Source: Allomyces arbusculus (lineage: Eukaryota; Blastocladiomycota; Blastocladiomycetes; Blastocladiales; Blastocladiaceae). Taken from it: DNA of 64,000 bases. Below are positions 31,283 to 43,063 of this stretch, in pieces. The position numbers and the translations under genes were made by a program. Location of the stretch: positions 1-64,000 of the forward strand of contig JADHYV010000010.1 in NCBI GenBank assembly GCA_027604705.1, given 5' to 3'. How positions within the stretch are numbered: position 1 is the stretch's first letter; each line of letters starts with the position of its first letter. The notes below the pieces were generated by a model. It was given only the letters and a program-made list of their open reading frames with translations, did not search any database and was not told where the DNA came from.

Positions 31283-34200
31283 TCACTCTCCCCTCCCACT
31301 CTCCTCCGGCGCACACCGCCGCAAACACCGACACAACGCATCCAGCGCCGTCGCGTCCCCACCGCGCGCGACCGCCGGCACCGCATCCACCAAATCCAGG
31401 AACAAATCCCGGACCACGTCCGCTCTCGCCAACTGGTCCAACACCGCCGCCACCTCCACATCACGCAGGCGCGGGACCGGCATCCCGGCCGCCGCACCAC
31501 CACGGTCGGCCACGTACCGCGCAAGCACTTTTCGCGCGTGCATGCGCGCGACAGGCGCAGCGGCCGTGGGGTGCTGAGCGGCCAGATCGAACAGCGCAGC
31601 GAGGGACGCCGTGAACACGCGTTCGCGCGGAGCGCGACGCGAGAGAGTCGATCCCGGTGCTGATGGGCTCCCGGGAACCGGCGCGGGGAGCGCGGGACTC
31701 CCCGGGAACGCCGTCACGGGCGTCGGGAGGGGCCCTGGCGGTCCGGCCTCCGGCGACATTGCACGACCCGCCCCGTCCGCGACTGACACCGCAAACGCGT
31801 TTGCCGCGGCCGCGACTCCCGCGTCGAGCGCCGAAGTCACGTTGATCGATGCGGCCTGTTCGACTGCGCCAACAAACGCGGCCAAGTGCCGGTCCGGTAA
31901 ATGCGGCGGCAGGCAATGAACGAGCGTCTGGATCCGGTCCACGTCCCGCTCCTCATCCCCATCAAACGCGTTCGGTCGCGCTGCCAGGTACGTCCCGGCC
32001 GCGCGCGCGACGTTGGCGACGACTGCGTCCGGCACGGGCGCGTTATCGCACAAATGCGTCACGACCGCGACAAATGTCGCGGCCGCCGCATCGTGCAGAG
32101 CGTGTGCGGTCCCGAGATACGCTGCGAGGGCGCCGACGAGGGTCGCGAGCGCCGCGTCGTGTAGCGGTGCCGTGCGGACGAGGGATTCGGCGTGGGTCAT
32201 AGCGGTGCGCGCGAGGGCACGGAACGTGGGCGCACGACCCGCGGAGGCTTGGAAGGGAAGCGCGACGAGTTGCGCGAGGAACATGGCCACTTCATTGGCG
32301 CTGGTTGTGGCGACTTGGTCGGCGAGTGTGAGCACGGAGCGTTGGACGTCTGGGCACGACTCGGCGTCGTTAGGGTGGTCAGGTAGGAAACGCAATAGGT
32401 CGACGAGTTTGCTCTGGTACAGGAGGAGCGTGCGCGTGGATGGCGCGTCGGCGAGGTTTGAGAGGGTCGCGGGCACGAATGTGGCGAGGGTCTTGGAAAG
32501 AGCATCGACGAGGGTCAGCGACAGAGTCGGCGGCGGGTCCTGCTGCGCGGTTTGTGCGAGAAGACCGTCGACTGAGTCCTGCCAGGCCTTGAACAGTGGC
32601 GCGCGGAGGGTCGAGGGCGGTTTCGGACTCTCGGGGGTCGGGATCGTGTCGTCGGCCGGCGCAGCTGCCATCGAAGCCGCGGCGGCTGGCTTTTCGGCGA
32701 GGTGCAGGACGACCTTGGCTGTCGCGACCTTGACCTCGAGCGACCCTTCGAGCACGTACCGCACGACGCGGTCGAGCACCACGGCCACATGCTCCCCACC
32801 GCGCCGCGCATCTTCGAGCACGAGTGCGCCCACACCCTGCATCGCCAAGACACGCGTCTCGTCCCATTGCTTCTCGGCTGTGTCGCGGGAATGATGCACG
32901 ACGAGATTCGCCGCATCCGCAGCATCCAGTGCTGGCGCGGCCAAGTTGCAATGTATGACGTCGTCGAGCAGCGGCACAACCACGTCCAGCAAACACTCGT
33001 GCCAGACGTCATTACTCAGTCGCGGGGCCGTACTCGCAACCGACCGGAACAGCGACGTGACACACCCGTTGCGCACCTGCAATCGCGGGTCCATGCACAC
33101 GGCCTGCAGCTGGTGCTGCACGTGCAGCCACGACGCGTCGCGCGCCGATGCATCCGAGATCGTCCACAAGAGCCGCACGCACGTCAGGGCAATGTTCACG
33201 TCCTTGGCCTGCGTCGCGTAGAGCCGGAGCGTCTCGACACACTGCGCCTGTGGCTGGGCTGGCAAGTACTCGGAGCACAGCAATTCGAGCAGCGGGAACG
33301 CGGCACGCACGAGCGCGTCCTCGTGCACGGCCGACTGCAAGACGCGGTAGACGAGCGGCCATTCTGTAATTGCTTGCCCGTGCACTTGCAGAATCGAATG
33401 CAGCGTTTGCAACGCGCGCTTGGCCACATCGCCCGTCAGGTCGGCGAGTTCCTTGAGCGGCGCGAGCACTTTGGCCTGGTCAACGTTGATCCCCTGTGTT
33501 GCGACAAAGCAAATCGTGTCGCACGCCTGCAGCTGCAGCTCGACGGATTGCCGGTTGCTCGCGATAAAGACAAAGTGTTGGATGACTAGCGTCCACTGCT
33601 CGGGCAGGGCCGTCAGGAGTCGGTGCAGGTGCAGGATCACGAGTTGACGGAGCTTGTCGACGGCGAACGACTATCGCACCGTGGATTGGATTAGAACCTT
33701 GATCACTCACGACCAATAATCGGAGCAAAACGTACCATGGTCGCGACCATATTGAACTGACACAGCGCCGTAAACACGGGCGCGAGCGCCTCGTCCGACA
33801 ATTCCCTCGTCGCTGACAGCAAGTGCTTGACCTGCGCCTCGACCTGCGCGGCGCCCTCGCCCGAAACTGCCGTAGCAGCTCCCGGTTGCCCCGTCCCAGC
33901 CCGTGTGCGAATTACCGACCCCGAATTCCCCGCCGCCGCTGACCCCGCGCTCGTCGCCGGCGCTGCGGCTCCACCTGCGCCAATCGCCGGAGCGCCCTGT
34001 GCACCCCCAGGCCTCCTAGCTCGCTCCCACTGACACAACGTCTCAAACACGGTACTCCACGCGGGCCCGAGCGAGTCGATCAGTTCAATCGCAGCCTGTA
34101 GTAAAGCGAGAAGCGCAGTGAGACCCGCATTCGGATCACTCGTGGCGAGCCGGCTGAGCAGTGTCAAAAACGCGTCGCGCGGTGCGTCGAGATGCAACCG

Positions 34201-35855
34201 TCCACACGCGACGGCCATTGCGTGAATCGCCGGGACGACGGGAGCGGGCGAAACTTTGAGCAGGTTCGAGAGCGACGCGAGCACGGCCGACCAGGCCATA
34301 GTCAGGAGCGACGCGGTCAGGTCGTCGGCGGGACACGCGCGCAGCGAGTCGGCGAGCGTCAGCAGGCATTGCACGGCCAGGTACAACTCGTAATTGTCGG
34401 GCACGGAGGGCGGGTCCGACTTGTCGAGCTGGTCGAGGCTACATCCGCGGTGAGTGAAATGTTCGGTTCTAGGAAAGAGAGGGTGGAGCGTGAGATGCCG
34501 TACCACTGAATCTTGAGCGTCGAGTCGAGCACGTTGTCCTGGATCCCGCTAACTTTCTTGTTGAGCGCCGAAATGAGTGCCTGCAAGACGTTGGTCGACT
34601 GCTTTTGCAGGTCGTAGGCACGGAAAATGTCGCGCAGCAACTCCGGCTGGGCCATGAGCGCGAGCACGACTTCGAGCGTGAGCACGCGCGTCCACCACTG
34701 GTCGGCGTCGATGGTCTTGACAAAGAGCGTCAAGAACACTTCGCACTCCATTTCGAGAATCGCCGAAAACTTGTGCACGAGCAAGTGTACGACGCGCATC
34801 AGCCGCACAGTCTGCGAGAAATCGTGTTTTTCGGAAAACGTCTTGATGACGAGCGGGCAGACAGACTGCGAGAGCGCATGCGCAAGCTCAATGTGCCGTG
34901 CAAACACGTGGCTGTTGTTGGCCAGGATCGACTCGAGCAGCTCCAGCACAAACGGTTTCGGGACGGCGCCGACGCCGAGAAACGTGGCGTCGGTCGTGCC
35001 GGACGCGAGGTGGCACAGGTCCTGGAAGACGAGAAAGGCGTCGCGCGCGCAGGGTCGCAACGACTCAATCGACGAGGGCGCGAGCTTGACGCGGCCGAGG
35101 TCGGCAGCGACCGATTCTTCGAGCCCGTCCTCTTGCGAAACTTTTTCAAACAAGAAAATGACGAGTTGACGCAGCGTAGCCGCGGCCGTATTGCTCACGA
35201 GCGGGTCCTTGACGGCATAGAGCCGGAAGCAAATGGCCAGCGTCTGCGCGACGAGTTCCATGTGGATCGACCGGAACTGCGTGAAGAGTGGCAGAAGCGT
35301 CTGCAGCAGCTTGAGCTGCACGTCCATGCTGACCGACGAAACGTCGTTGAGCTGCTGGATGACGGTGCGGAGCGTAACGGGGCCCTATTGAAGTGCCGAG
35401 GCGGTCAGCTCGTAAAGCACGTCTCGAGGGTTACGGCACACGTACGTCGGCGATCGCCTTGTGCGAGACGAGCCGCTGGATGCCGCCAACGGCAATCGAG
35501 ACGAGCTTGGGCTGCTTGGTCTCGCACGCGAGCAGGAACGGGCGTAAGACCTCGTCATTTTTGGCCAGCTCTGGAGGTGGAGCCCACGTCAAGATGGTTG
35601 TCGGCGTTGCAGCGCAGGAATGAGCATACCGTTGGCGATCTCGGCAGGAGACTTGTCCTTGAGTGGGCGGAGGTAGATGGTCACGCGCTCCGAGGCCTAG
35701 GCCGTTCTCCACGTTGAGCATTGCGTCCAGTGTCGCTTGACAGCGCGGTCGACCCGCGTCGCGACGCGTACATCTTTGATGTCCGGGTTGCGCTTGCGCG
35801 CTTCGTTGGCGAGGTTGAGCAGCTCGATCTGCAGGAAGCTGGCGAGGTTGGACAT
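31283..35855 (-). CDS. MON2: MON2 homologue (Golgi/endosome scaffold related to large Arf-GEFs)
   Basis: Peripheral Golgi protein that partners with Dop1 and a Neo1-type flippase in endosome-Golgi traffic. Six exons, 1415 aa: 35855-35772, 35696-35630, 35570-35446, 35384-34504, 34438-33736, 33670-31283, every junction in phase. N-terminal DCB-like helices (MSNLASFLQIELLNLANEARK, then DASERVTIYL, LRPFLLACETKQPKLVSIAV) match MON2. Further matches are LCFRLYAVKDPLVSNTAAATLRQ-like sequence at 35240-35160, SLRPCARDAFLVFQDLCHL, CPLVIKTFSE, DPPSVPDNYELYLAVQCLL and NLVVHHSRDTAEKQWDETRVL. There is no Sec7 catalytic domain, as expected for MON2. Length is somewhat shorter than human MON2 (~1700 aa). Its start faces the RPN8 start across about 560 bases. 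Confidence 0.92.
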
Positions 35856-36417
35856 GGCGTCGTCGAAACAGCTCCCGGGACAGACCAAGCGGCACTGATC
35901 CGGCGCGGTGAGCTTGCAGGAAACAGGCGCCCAACGCGATGGCCGTCGGCTTGCGGGGTTGCTCCAGCTACTTGACGTCGGTTCGTTGCTCGTGCTGTCG
36001 ACCGCGGGTGGCCACCCGAATGGCGATTGTTGGGCGCGATCAAGTCGCAGAGGTGGCGACTCTGCCAGTGCCACGACGACGACGCGACCCACGCCATACC
36101 CCACACACGGTCGCGGTCACGGGGCGCTGCACACATTTCTCATGGCTATTTCGCACAAAAAGGTCCCACACAGCGGTCACGTCGTTTCCACGCGCATCGT
36201 GTGTGCTCGCGCACGTCACGGCCAACGCTTCCGCACGCACGACCGTGATCGCGCCAGCACCACGGCCAGCAGCAACCTCGACGACGGCGGCCACCATCAC
36301 GACGCGCCGCACCAACTCGACGCCGTGGATCCGACTGTCGCCGCACCTGCGACCCGCCACTGATCGCCGCGCGCACGCTCTCCGAGTGCCCCGAATCCAA
36401 CCTCGTCACCCGCCGCC
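35856..36417. promoter_or_regulatory. Divergent promoter region, MON2 / RPN8
   Basis: 562 bases between divergent starts; no TATA box or clear proteasome-type element recognised. Confidence 0.4.
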
Positions 36418-37724
36418 ATGGTCGCGCCAACAACCGTATCCGCACCCGCCGCCGACAAGCCCGCGGCCGACGGCGCTGTGGGCCTGCTCGGTCCCGCCAA
36501 CGTGCCCGACCGCGTCATTGTCCACCCGCTGGTCTTGCTCTCGGTTGTCGACCACTACAACCGCGTTGCCAAGAACACTCGCAAGCGCGTCGTGGGCGTG
36601 CTACTCGGCCAGCACACGGGCAAGGTCTTCAATGTTGCCAACTCGTTTGCTGGTTCGGAATTTGATTAGCGCGTCAGTATCGCGTCATGTCCGGTCGACG
36701 AGACTGACGCGTGAACGAACGAATCATTGACCGATCCTAGTCCCGTTCGAGGAGGACGACAAGGACCCGAGCGTGTGGTTTCTCGACCACAACTACATTG
36801 AGAGCATGAACGAAATGTTCAAAAAGGTGAATGCGCGCGAGAAGATGATTGGATGGTATACACTGCGCTTGCTCAACGCGTCTCGAATCCGAATCCGTTC
36901 TCACTCCTCACCCAATTTCCTCGGCACAGGTACCACACGGGCCCCAAGCTGCGCGCTTCCGACCTTGAAATCAACGAGCTCTTCAAGCGCTTCATCAAGG
37001 ACCCGATCCTGTGTGTCGTTGACGTGCAGCCAAACCACCTCGGCATCCCCGTCGACTCTTACTTTGCGATCGAGGAGGTCAAGGACGTCCGTGTGGTTTC
37101 CGTGTTTATTCCTGCCGACCGACGATTTCGCTCACCGTCTTGCTCCATTTCCCCGACCTCCAAATGCGTTTCTAGGATGGCACCCCCGTGACGCGTACGT
37201 TCATGCACGTCCCGTCGGCCGTCGAGGCCGAAGAAGCTGAGGAAATCGGCGTCGAGCACCTGTTGCGCGACATCAAGGACAATGCGGTCGGTACTCTGTC
37301 AACGCGGTTGGCCAACCAGCTCGAGTCGCTTCGCGGGCTCGCCTCGCGGCTGCGCGACATTCAGACCTACCTGCACAAGGTGGTCGAGGGCAAGCTGCCG
37401 GTGCACCACGAAATCATTTACAACTTGCAGGACGTGTTCAACTACTTGCCGCACCTCGACGCGCCCGCGACGTCGCGCGCGTTCCACGCCAAGACCAACG
37501 ACCAGATGATGGTGCTCTACCTCGGCAGTATTGTGCGGTCGATCCTCGCACTGCACACGTTGATCGACAACAAGCTGCAGAACAAGGCGGCCGAGGAGAA
37601 GGCGGCCGACGCGCAGGACGCGAAGAAAACGGGAGGTGACAAGGCCGATGCGGCGGCCAAGGACGGCAAGGGCAAGGCGGCCAAGGACGGGGACAAAGCC
37701 GAGCCAGCAAGCCCGAAGCCCTAG
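36418..37724 (+). CDS. RPN8: 26S proteasome regulatory subunit RPN8 (PSMD7)
   Basis: Lid subunit that pairs with the deubiquitinase RPN11. Four exons, 351 aa: 36418-36652, 36741-36855, 36930-37086, 37176-37724 (donors GTTCGG, GTATAC, GTCCGT). The MPN domain begins near residue 30 ([38 protein letters not shown]). It continues [40 protein letters not shown] and [16 protein letters not shown]. The JAMM zinc ligands are absent, as in all RPN8 proteins, so it is non-catalytic. The C-terminal half has [33 protein letters not shown] and [18 protein letters not shown], then a Lys/Ala/Glu-rich tail. Length is close to the human protein. Confidence 0.95.
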
Positions 37725-38326
37725 TCAGTCGGGCTTGGGAGAGCGTGCGTGGCGAGTCGGGTCGGGTGGCCGGCGTACCGCACGCTCCAGCCGTCGTGGG
37801 GGCCCGGTCGCAGAGACGGGGGCTCCCGCGTGTACATGTCTTTCAAGAATGAGTTTTTACCTTTTCATCTCCCTTGCTCGGTCAGTCAGGTTTGCCGACG
37901 GCCGTGTTTGAGGAGGGGAGGAGAGAAAAGGAACGCGATCACGTTTGCTTGTCGGAGCCGCAACAGGCCCCGTGCTGTCGCGTGATGCCATCAACAGAAC
38001 CTTCGGTCTGCCGCCTCCTCGCTTGCTCTGTGCCCTGGCCCACGACTTGGCTCGCACAGTTCAGGCACGGACGCGAGCACTGTCGTTGGACGGCGATCAC
38101 TGTGAGTATCCTTTGTGTGTGCAAGCTGTTGCAACCGTTTGCGACCGATGGACGCGCGTCAAGACCGGATCCTGCGGTAGACCCTTGATGGCGCGGGGGC
38201 CATGGCCGCGAAATGCTGGCTCCCAATCTTCGACCCTTGATTGACCACGATCGCCTTGGCGCATCGCTGATACGCGTCCTTTCCTCTCTTTAGCGCATCG
38301 GTCCCACAACAACTTTCCCCTCTCGC
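37725..38326. other. Intergenic between RPN8 and ZNF277
   Basis: 602 bases between two plus-strand genes. The sequence just before the ZNF277 ATG contains CTCTCTTTAG at 38284-38293, which could be the end of a 5' UTR intron. No gene seen. Confidence 0.4.
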
Positions 38327-40357
38327 ATGCCCAACGTCACGACCCAGACGGCCGCCGCGGCCGCTGCTGCCGCGGCCGCTGGCACCGCCGCTGCCCAGGC
38401 GCGCCCCGCCGCGTCCGTGGCCACGACGACCACGACGACGGCTCGCGCCGCGGTCCCCGTGCGCGTGCGCACGATCTCTGGCACGTCGGCACACTCGGCG
38501 GGTTCGTTCCGGTCGGTCCACTCGCACCGTTCGGGCCACTCGCACCGCCGCGGGTCGCGCTCGGGCGGGCACCACCACGGCCACCACCACGGCGGCGACG
38601 ACGACGGGTACAACACGGACGGCACGTCGTCGTCCATGTCGACCTTGACGTTTGAGCTCTCCAACACGTACATCTTGCCGGAACCGTTCCTCGTCTTCTG
38701 CCCGTTCGACTGCGACGACCAGACGCCTTATGCGTCGGTGCACCCGCTGCTCGACCACTTGCTCTCGGCGCACGGGATCAAGATCGCCGATGTCGGCGTG
38801 GTCGCCGGTGTCATGACGGCCTACCTCGACGAGTGGGCGCGCCGCGTGCACGGCGACACGAAGCTGCAGGCGGTGCTCGCCACGTTTGCGAACGAGGATG
38901 ACGACGATGAGTCCGAGACCGCGGCGCCTGCGGCCGCGGGCAACGATGCGACGTCGCTGCTCTCGCAGCAGCTCGCGGCAGTTTCGCTGTCGCTCGGCAT
39001 GGACGCGGCGGCGATCACGGGTGCGGCGCTCGGTCACGCGGCGGCTTCCGCGTCGGCGGCGTCGGCGCACGGCCACGGCCACCGCCGTGTGGTCCTGACA
39101 CTCGGCGAGCCCGGCGACGTCTGGGACCGCGACCAGCGCGCGCGCCTGACCAAGGCCAAGCTCGAGGAAGTGCTCAAGATCCAGGACAAGGAGCGGCAGT
39201 CGGAGGCGCACCTGCCGCGCAAGTGTCTCTTCTGCAAGTCGGTTGCCGAGAACCGTGCGGCCTTGTTCCGTCACATGTTTGCCGTCCACTCGTTCAACAT
39301 TGGCCTGCCCGATAACCTCGTCTACGTGTCACACTTCTTGGACTTGTTGTCGGAAAAGCTGGCCCGGCTGCAGTGCCTCTACTGCGAGCGCACGTTCAAG
39401 TCGTCGGCGGTGCTGCGCAAGCACATGCGCAAGAAGCGGCACTTCCGCATTTCGCCGCGCAACCACGAGTACGACCGGTTCTACATTGTCAACTACCTCG
39501 AGCCGGGCAAGAACTGGGAAACTCTCACGAACGCGGAAAAGTACTTTGAGTCGGACGACGACGACCGCAAGTCGGTCTATTCGACGGCGCTCACAGGCAC
39601 GTCGCTGCCCCCCGCCTCGGTCCGGTCGGGCGTGTCCTACATGACGTCGATGATCGACGACGACGACGACGCCGGTTGGTCCGACTGGGAGGATGACGAG
39701 TACGACGCGGCGACGGGCGCCGTGCGCGATCCGTGCCCGTGCCTGTTCTGCGACGATGTCGCTGCGGGTGCCGACGCGTGTGTCGCCCATATGGCCCAAG
39801 CGCACAAGTTTGACTTGCAGAAGATCACCAAGGATCTCGGGCTCTCGCTCTACCAGACCATCGTGCTCGTCAACTACCTGCGCCGCGCCGCTATGGTCCC
39901 GCGGTGCGCGCGGCCCGGGTGCACGGCCAAGATCGCGACCCTCGCGGATTTGGCCAAGCATATCGCCACGGCGCCGTGCCTTGCGCAGCTGCCGCGGCCC
40001 AACGACGCGCAGCAGATGCACGTGCAGGTGAATCTCGCGGACCCGGCGCATTCGGCGTTTGGGGACGAGGAGACGCTGCGCCAGGTGGCCGCGGAATTGC
40101 GCGGCGCCGGCGCCAACTCGGAATTGGCGGCGACGGCCAACAAGGTCGGCGACGTGATCCCGGAGCAGTGGAAGAAGGTGGGCGACACGGTTGTGGTCGT
40201 GTCAGGCACGGCGGCGTGTAACGCCACCGCGGCGGGCGCCGAGTTCTGGTCGGACCCGCAGTACCTGTTCCCGGCGCTCGATGGCGATCCGCTGCTGTCG
40301 TACGGTGTCGACCACGACGACGATGATGACTGGGATGCTGACCCGGTCATGTTCTAA
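38327..40357 (+). CDS. ZNF277: ZNF277-type C2H2 zinc-finger protein
   Basis: Single exon, 676 aa. Conserved blocks in family order: FCPFDC near residue 124 followed by LLDHLLSAHGIKIADVGVV; KCLFCKSVAENRAALFRHM near 299 with HSFNIGLPDNLVY; LQCLYCERTFKSSAVLRKHMR near 350; RFYIVNYLEPGKNWE; WSDWEDDE; PCLFCDD near 472 with HMAQAHKFDLQKI; CARPGC near 526. Human ZNF277 interacts with uS5 (RPS2) and is related in layout to REI1-like ribosome factors. The N-terminal ~110 residues are Ala-, Ser- and His-rich and specific to this lineage. The C-terminus ends in an acidic stretch. The family assignment is firm; its role in fungi is not known to me. Confidence 0.9.
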   Translation: MPNVTTQTAAAAAAAAAAGTAAAQARPAASVATTTTTTARAAVPVRVRTISGTSAHSAGSFRSVHSHRSGHSHRRGSRSGGHHHGHHHGGDDDGYNTDGTSSSMSTLTFELSNTYILPEPFLVFCPFDCDDQTPYASVHPLLDHLLSAHGIKIADVGVVAGVMTAYLDEWARRVHGDTKLQAVLATFANEDDDDESETAAPAAAGNDATSLLSQQLAAVSLSLGMDAAAITGAALGHAAASASAASAHGHGHRRVVLTLGEPGDVWDRDQRARLTKAKLEEVLKIQDKERQSEAHLPRKCLFCKSVAENRAALFRHMFAVHSFNIGLPDNLVYVSHFLDLLSEKLARLQCLYCERTFKSSAVLRKHMRKKRHFRISPRNHEYDRFYIVNYLEPGKNWETLTNAEKYFESDDDDRKSVYSTALTGTSLPPASVRSGVSYMTSMIDDDDDAGWSDWEDDEYDAATGAVRDPCPCLFCDDVAAGADACVAHMAQAHKFDLQKITKDLGLSLYQTIVLVNYLRRAAMVPRCARPGCTAKIATLADLAKHIATAPCLAQLPRPNDAQQMHVQVNLADPAHSAFGDEETLRQVAAELRGAGANSELAATANKVGDVIPEQWKKVGDTVVVVSGTAACNATAAGAEFWSDPQYLFPALDGDPLLSYGVDHDDDDDWDADPVMF

Positions 40358-40798
40358 GCCTGACGATCCGTTGATTGTTGGATGTCGCCGGTTGTCTTCC
40401 GCATTTCACGTTGCTCCTGTGTCATTTCCGCGCTGCCTTTTCTTCTCTCTCGTTCACCTGTTTACATCGTCATTGCCTCTGGTTTTGCGATTTTTTGTTC
40501 ATTTGTCGGGTTGGGATGCATTAGTATAGCCTGCTGTTCTAAGTGTTGCCAATCGTGCTCCAGAACGGATCGAGCGTGTGGAGCGAGACGGCATGCTGTG
40601 CTGAACTGGACGCGTCGTGAGAAAGATGGGGTTGCAGATCTCGTCAAAACCAACATGGCAAGCCGCAAAAAAGAAAACACAATTCACGACCAAAAACCAA
40701 ATTCATTTCATTTGGGTCATCATCAGAGGCACTTCCGTCAGAGCCCAAACGACGCACACACGCCCTGCACACACGCCCTGCACCCCTCCCGCTCTCTT
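40358..40798. other. Intergenic between convergent genes
   Basis: 441 bases of lower GC between ZNF277 (+) and SNU13 (-), including a small CACACACGCCCTG tandem near 40756-40783. Probably two 3' UTRs. Confidence 0.45.
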
Positions 40799-41251
40799 TT
40801 AGATGAGCAGCTTCTCAATGTTCTGCTTGATCGTGTTGATCTGCGGGACCAAGTCCGAGGCGGCGTTGGTCGTGACCGACGCGGCAATCACCGACCGGCT
40901 CACACCGCACGCGCGGCCAAGCGCGACCTTGGACGGCACAAACACGTAGGGCACGTTTTTGTCCTCGCAGAGCAGCGGCAGGTGCAGAAGGATCTCAATC
41001 GGCTCGGCGTCGGCGGCCATGACAATGAATTCCGAGATACCGCGGTTGAGCGTCTTGGTCGCCTCGTTGGCGCCTTTCTTGAGCTGCTTGTAGTGCGACG
41101 CCTGTTGGACGAGGTCGAGAATCGTCGTGGTGAGGGTCGCGTCGGCGAGCGGGAAGGCCTTGGGGTTCGGGGTCGACTAAATGGGTGGGGGGTATTGAGC
41201 GTGGTGAACTGGATGTTGCGGCGAGCCAGCAGCATTATGTGTGCGCACCAT
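40799..41251 (-). CDS. SNU13: SNU13 / 15.5K RNA-binding protein
   Basis: L7Ae-family protein that binds kink-turns in U4 snRNA and box C/D snoRNAs. Two exons, 126 aa: 41251-41249 and 41176-40799. The first exon is only the ATG: context CACCATG, then GTGCGC...TTTAG, then [19 protein letters not shown]. The rest is nearly family consensus: [74 protein letters not shown]. Human SNU13 is 128 aa, so this length leaves room for only one extra residue upstream. No other in-frame ATG is available in the second exon before the conserved region. Confidence 0.93.
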
Positions 41252-41517
41252 GGTGAGTTACGATTCGGATTGCGAGCGCTTGGCCGAGTTGAGAGAACGA
41301 GTGCAGTGGGTCGAGGCGAGGCATGTCTGATCAGTTGTTGTTTCGAAGCCACATGCGGGCACGTGGTCCGTTGCTCCTTCGATCTCTTGAGGTTGTTGCA
41401 TTGTGATCGCCAAAACACCGCCCTGAAGCCTGAAGTAAAGCCCGTCGCTGACGAGGATGGTTTGCTGTCACACGCGGGCAACCGATTAACACAGCTTAAG
41501 ACAATGTATGAATGGGT

Positions 41518-42199
41518 TTACTCGTTCTTCACCTGACTCCAGTCGAGCGGGAAGGGCAGCCACAGGGAAAACAGGCCTAGCGTCGAGTGCAACAACCGAG
41601 TCGTGGGGGATGAGGTTCCGGAGGGTGGAGTGTGAGGCGCGGGCGAACGTCGTGGAGAAGGTGCGCGGCGAGCACGGCGTGCGGTTTCCAGCGTGAACGG
41701 AGGGGCAAGACGTGCGGGATGGAATTTCGACGAAGAACCACGGTGGAAAGAAAGCCCGTGAGAGACAACAGGTCGAACATACCGACGTAACGCGTGTTGT
41801 CCTCGGCAATGTCGATGACCGAGAAGAACTTGAAGTCCTGGAAGATGGAATCGACGAAGTGTGCCGAGTTGTACTATCAATCGAAATGTTCGGCCGGACG
41901 AGCGTGGTGCACAACGCACGCACCTTGCGCTGATACAGGACGCTGGCAATCTGCGCAGCGGCCTTGCGCTCGAACCAGCTGCGACCGTCACTGCATCGTC
42001 GTTGATAGAAGGTTCAGGTGGGGGTCAGCAACGGTCAACGCCGACAAGTAACAGGGACGATGGCGGCACGGCTCGAGCGACCTCACCTTTTGAGCTTGGA
42101 TTCAACGTATTTCTTGAACGACTTTTCGTCCGGGTTCGAGGCAAACGCCACGGCCAGAACGGCGATCAAAGCAGCGAAAAAGGTCGTCGAGCGGGTCAT
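41518..42199 (-). CDS. Small conserved-looking secreted protein (109 aa)
   Basis: Four exons: 42199-42087, 41990-41924, 41873-41783, 41576-41518 (donors GTGAGG, GTGCGT, GTATGT), all in phase. The N-terminus is a signal peptide (MTRSTTFFAALIAVLAVAFA) ending before SNPDEKSFKKYVESKLK. Then come WFERKAAAQIASVLYQ, a short polar turn, FFSVIDIAEDNTRYVGLFSLW and LPFPLDW. The layout (a T/SNP..E.F..Y start, a WxER helix, then FFSV and the F-x-G-x-F strand) resembles small DUF4359-like secreted or ER proteins, which I recall only loosely. Function unknown. The tight exon phasing and family-like motifs make it a real gene. Confidence 0.7.
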
Positions 42200-43063
42200 G
42201 GCCGGAGAGCTGGGGATGCAGCGGCGCCGTTGGGTGGGAAGTTGCAGCTTGCTCGTGTCGGGTTCGGTCGCAGCGGGTTGCAGCAAGTTGTGCAGTTGCA
42301 GGTTGGATGACGGAGAGCGAGGGAGGATGGTTGCGGCTGTCGCTTGCATAACCTGATTCTGATCTTGGGTTGGCAACCCTGGGGTGTCAAGCCATGGCGC
42401 GGTCACGTTCGATGAGAGCGACCATGACCCTCACGTGGCGCACCGATGCCGCTGATGCCGCTCGCCACCACTCGCCGCCATCCACCACCACCGCCGCGAC
42501 CGCGACCACCGCGCCTGCTGTCAAGCGCGGCGCGCTCTATCTCCCCGCGCACACGCTGACGACGACGCGCGGCAACGCAACGCACCCGTGACGAGGACGG
42601 CGACAACGACACCAAATACGCGCGGCTGCTTGGATGACGACGACGGCAATCACGATCGCGCCGCGAGCTCTCAAATAAGTCCTCCACCACCACCACCACC
42701 GCGACGCCGCTGCGGTCAACGGCACCATTACCATTTCAGCCCTCTCCACGCTGTTCTCCACGCGCCCGTGTCGCGCTCGGTCCACGCGCCGAGCCCTCCT
42801 GATCCCGACTTTGCCCTGCCAACCCACGACACGCCGTGTCACCGCGCCCGCGTGCGCCTGCTCCCACGCTGGCGTCGACCTCGCCACTCCGATCTGCACG
42901 CCACTGGCTGCGCGGCGGCAGTACCGGCAGCAGCTCCGGCAGCAACAGCCGCGCCGCACCCGACCCGGCACCGCGTAACTCGCTGGCACGCACCGCGTCG
43001 ACGGCCTCGTCCTCGACCGACTCGCTCGGCTCGCCGCGACTGCCGCCACGGCCCACAGGCATC
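42200..43063. promoter_or_regulatory. Divergent region, small secreted protein / TRAPPC13
   Basis: 864 bases between divergent starts. The plus-strand frame leading into TRAPPC13 is open from about 42836, but the first ATG in that frame is at 43064. Repetitive short ACC/GAC-rich stretches; no TATA box. Confidence 0.4.
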
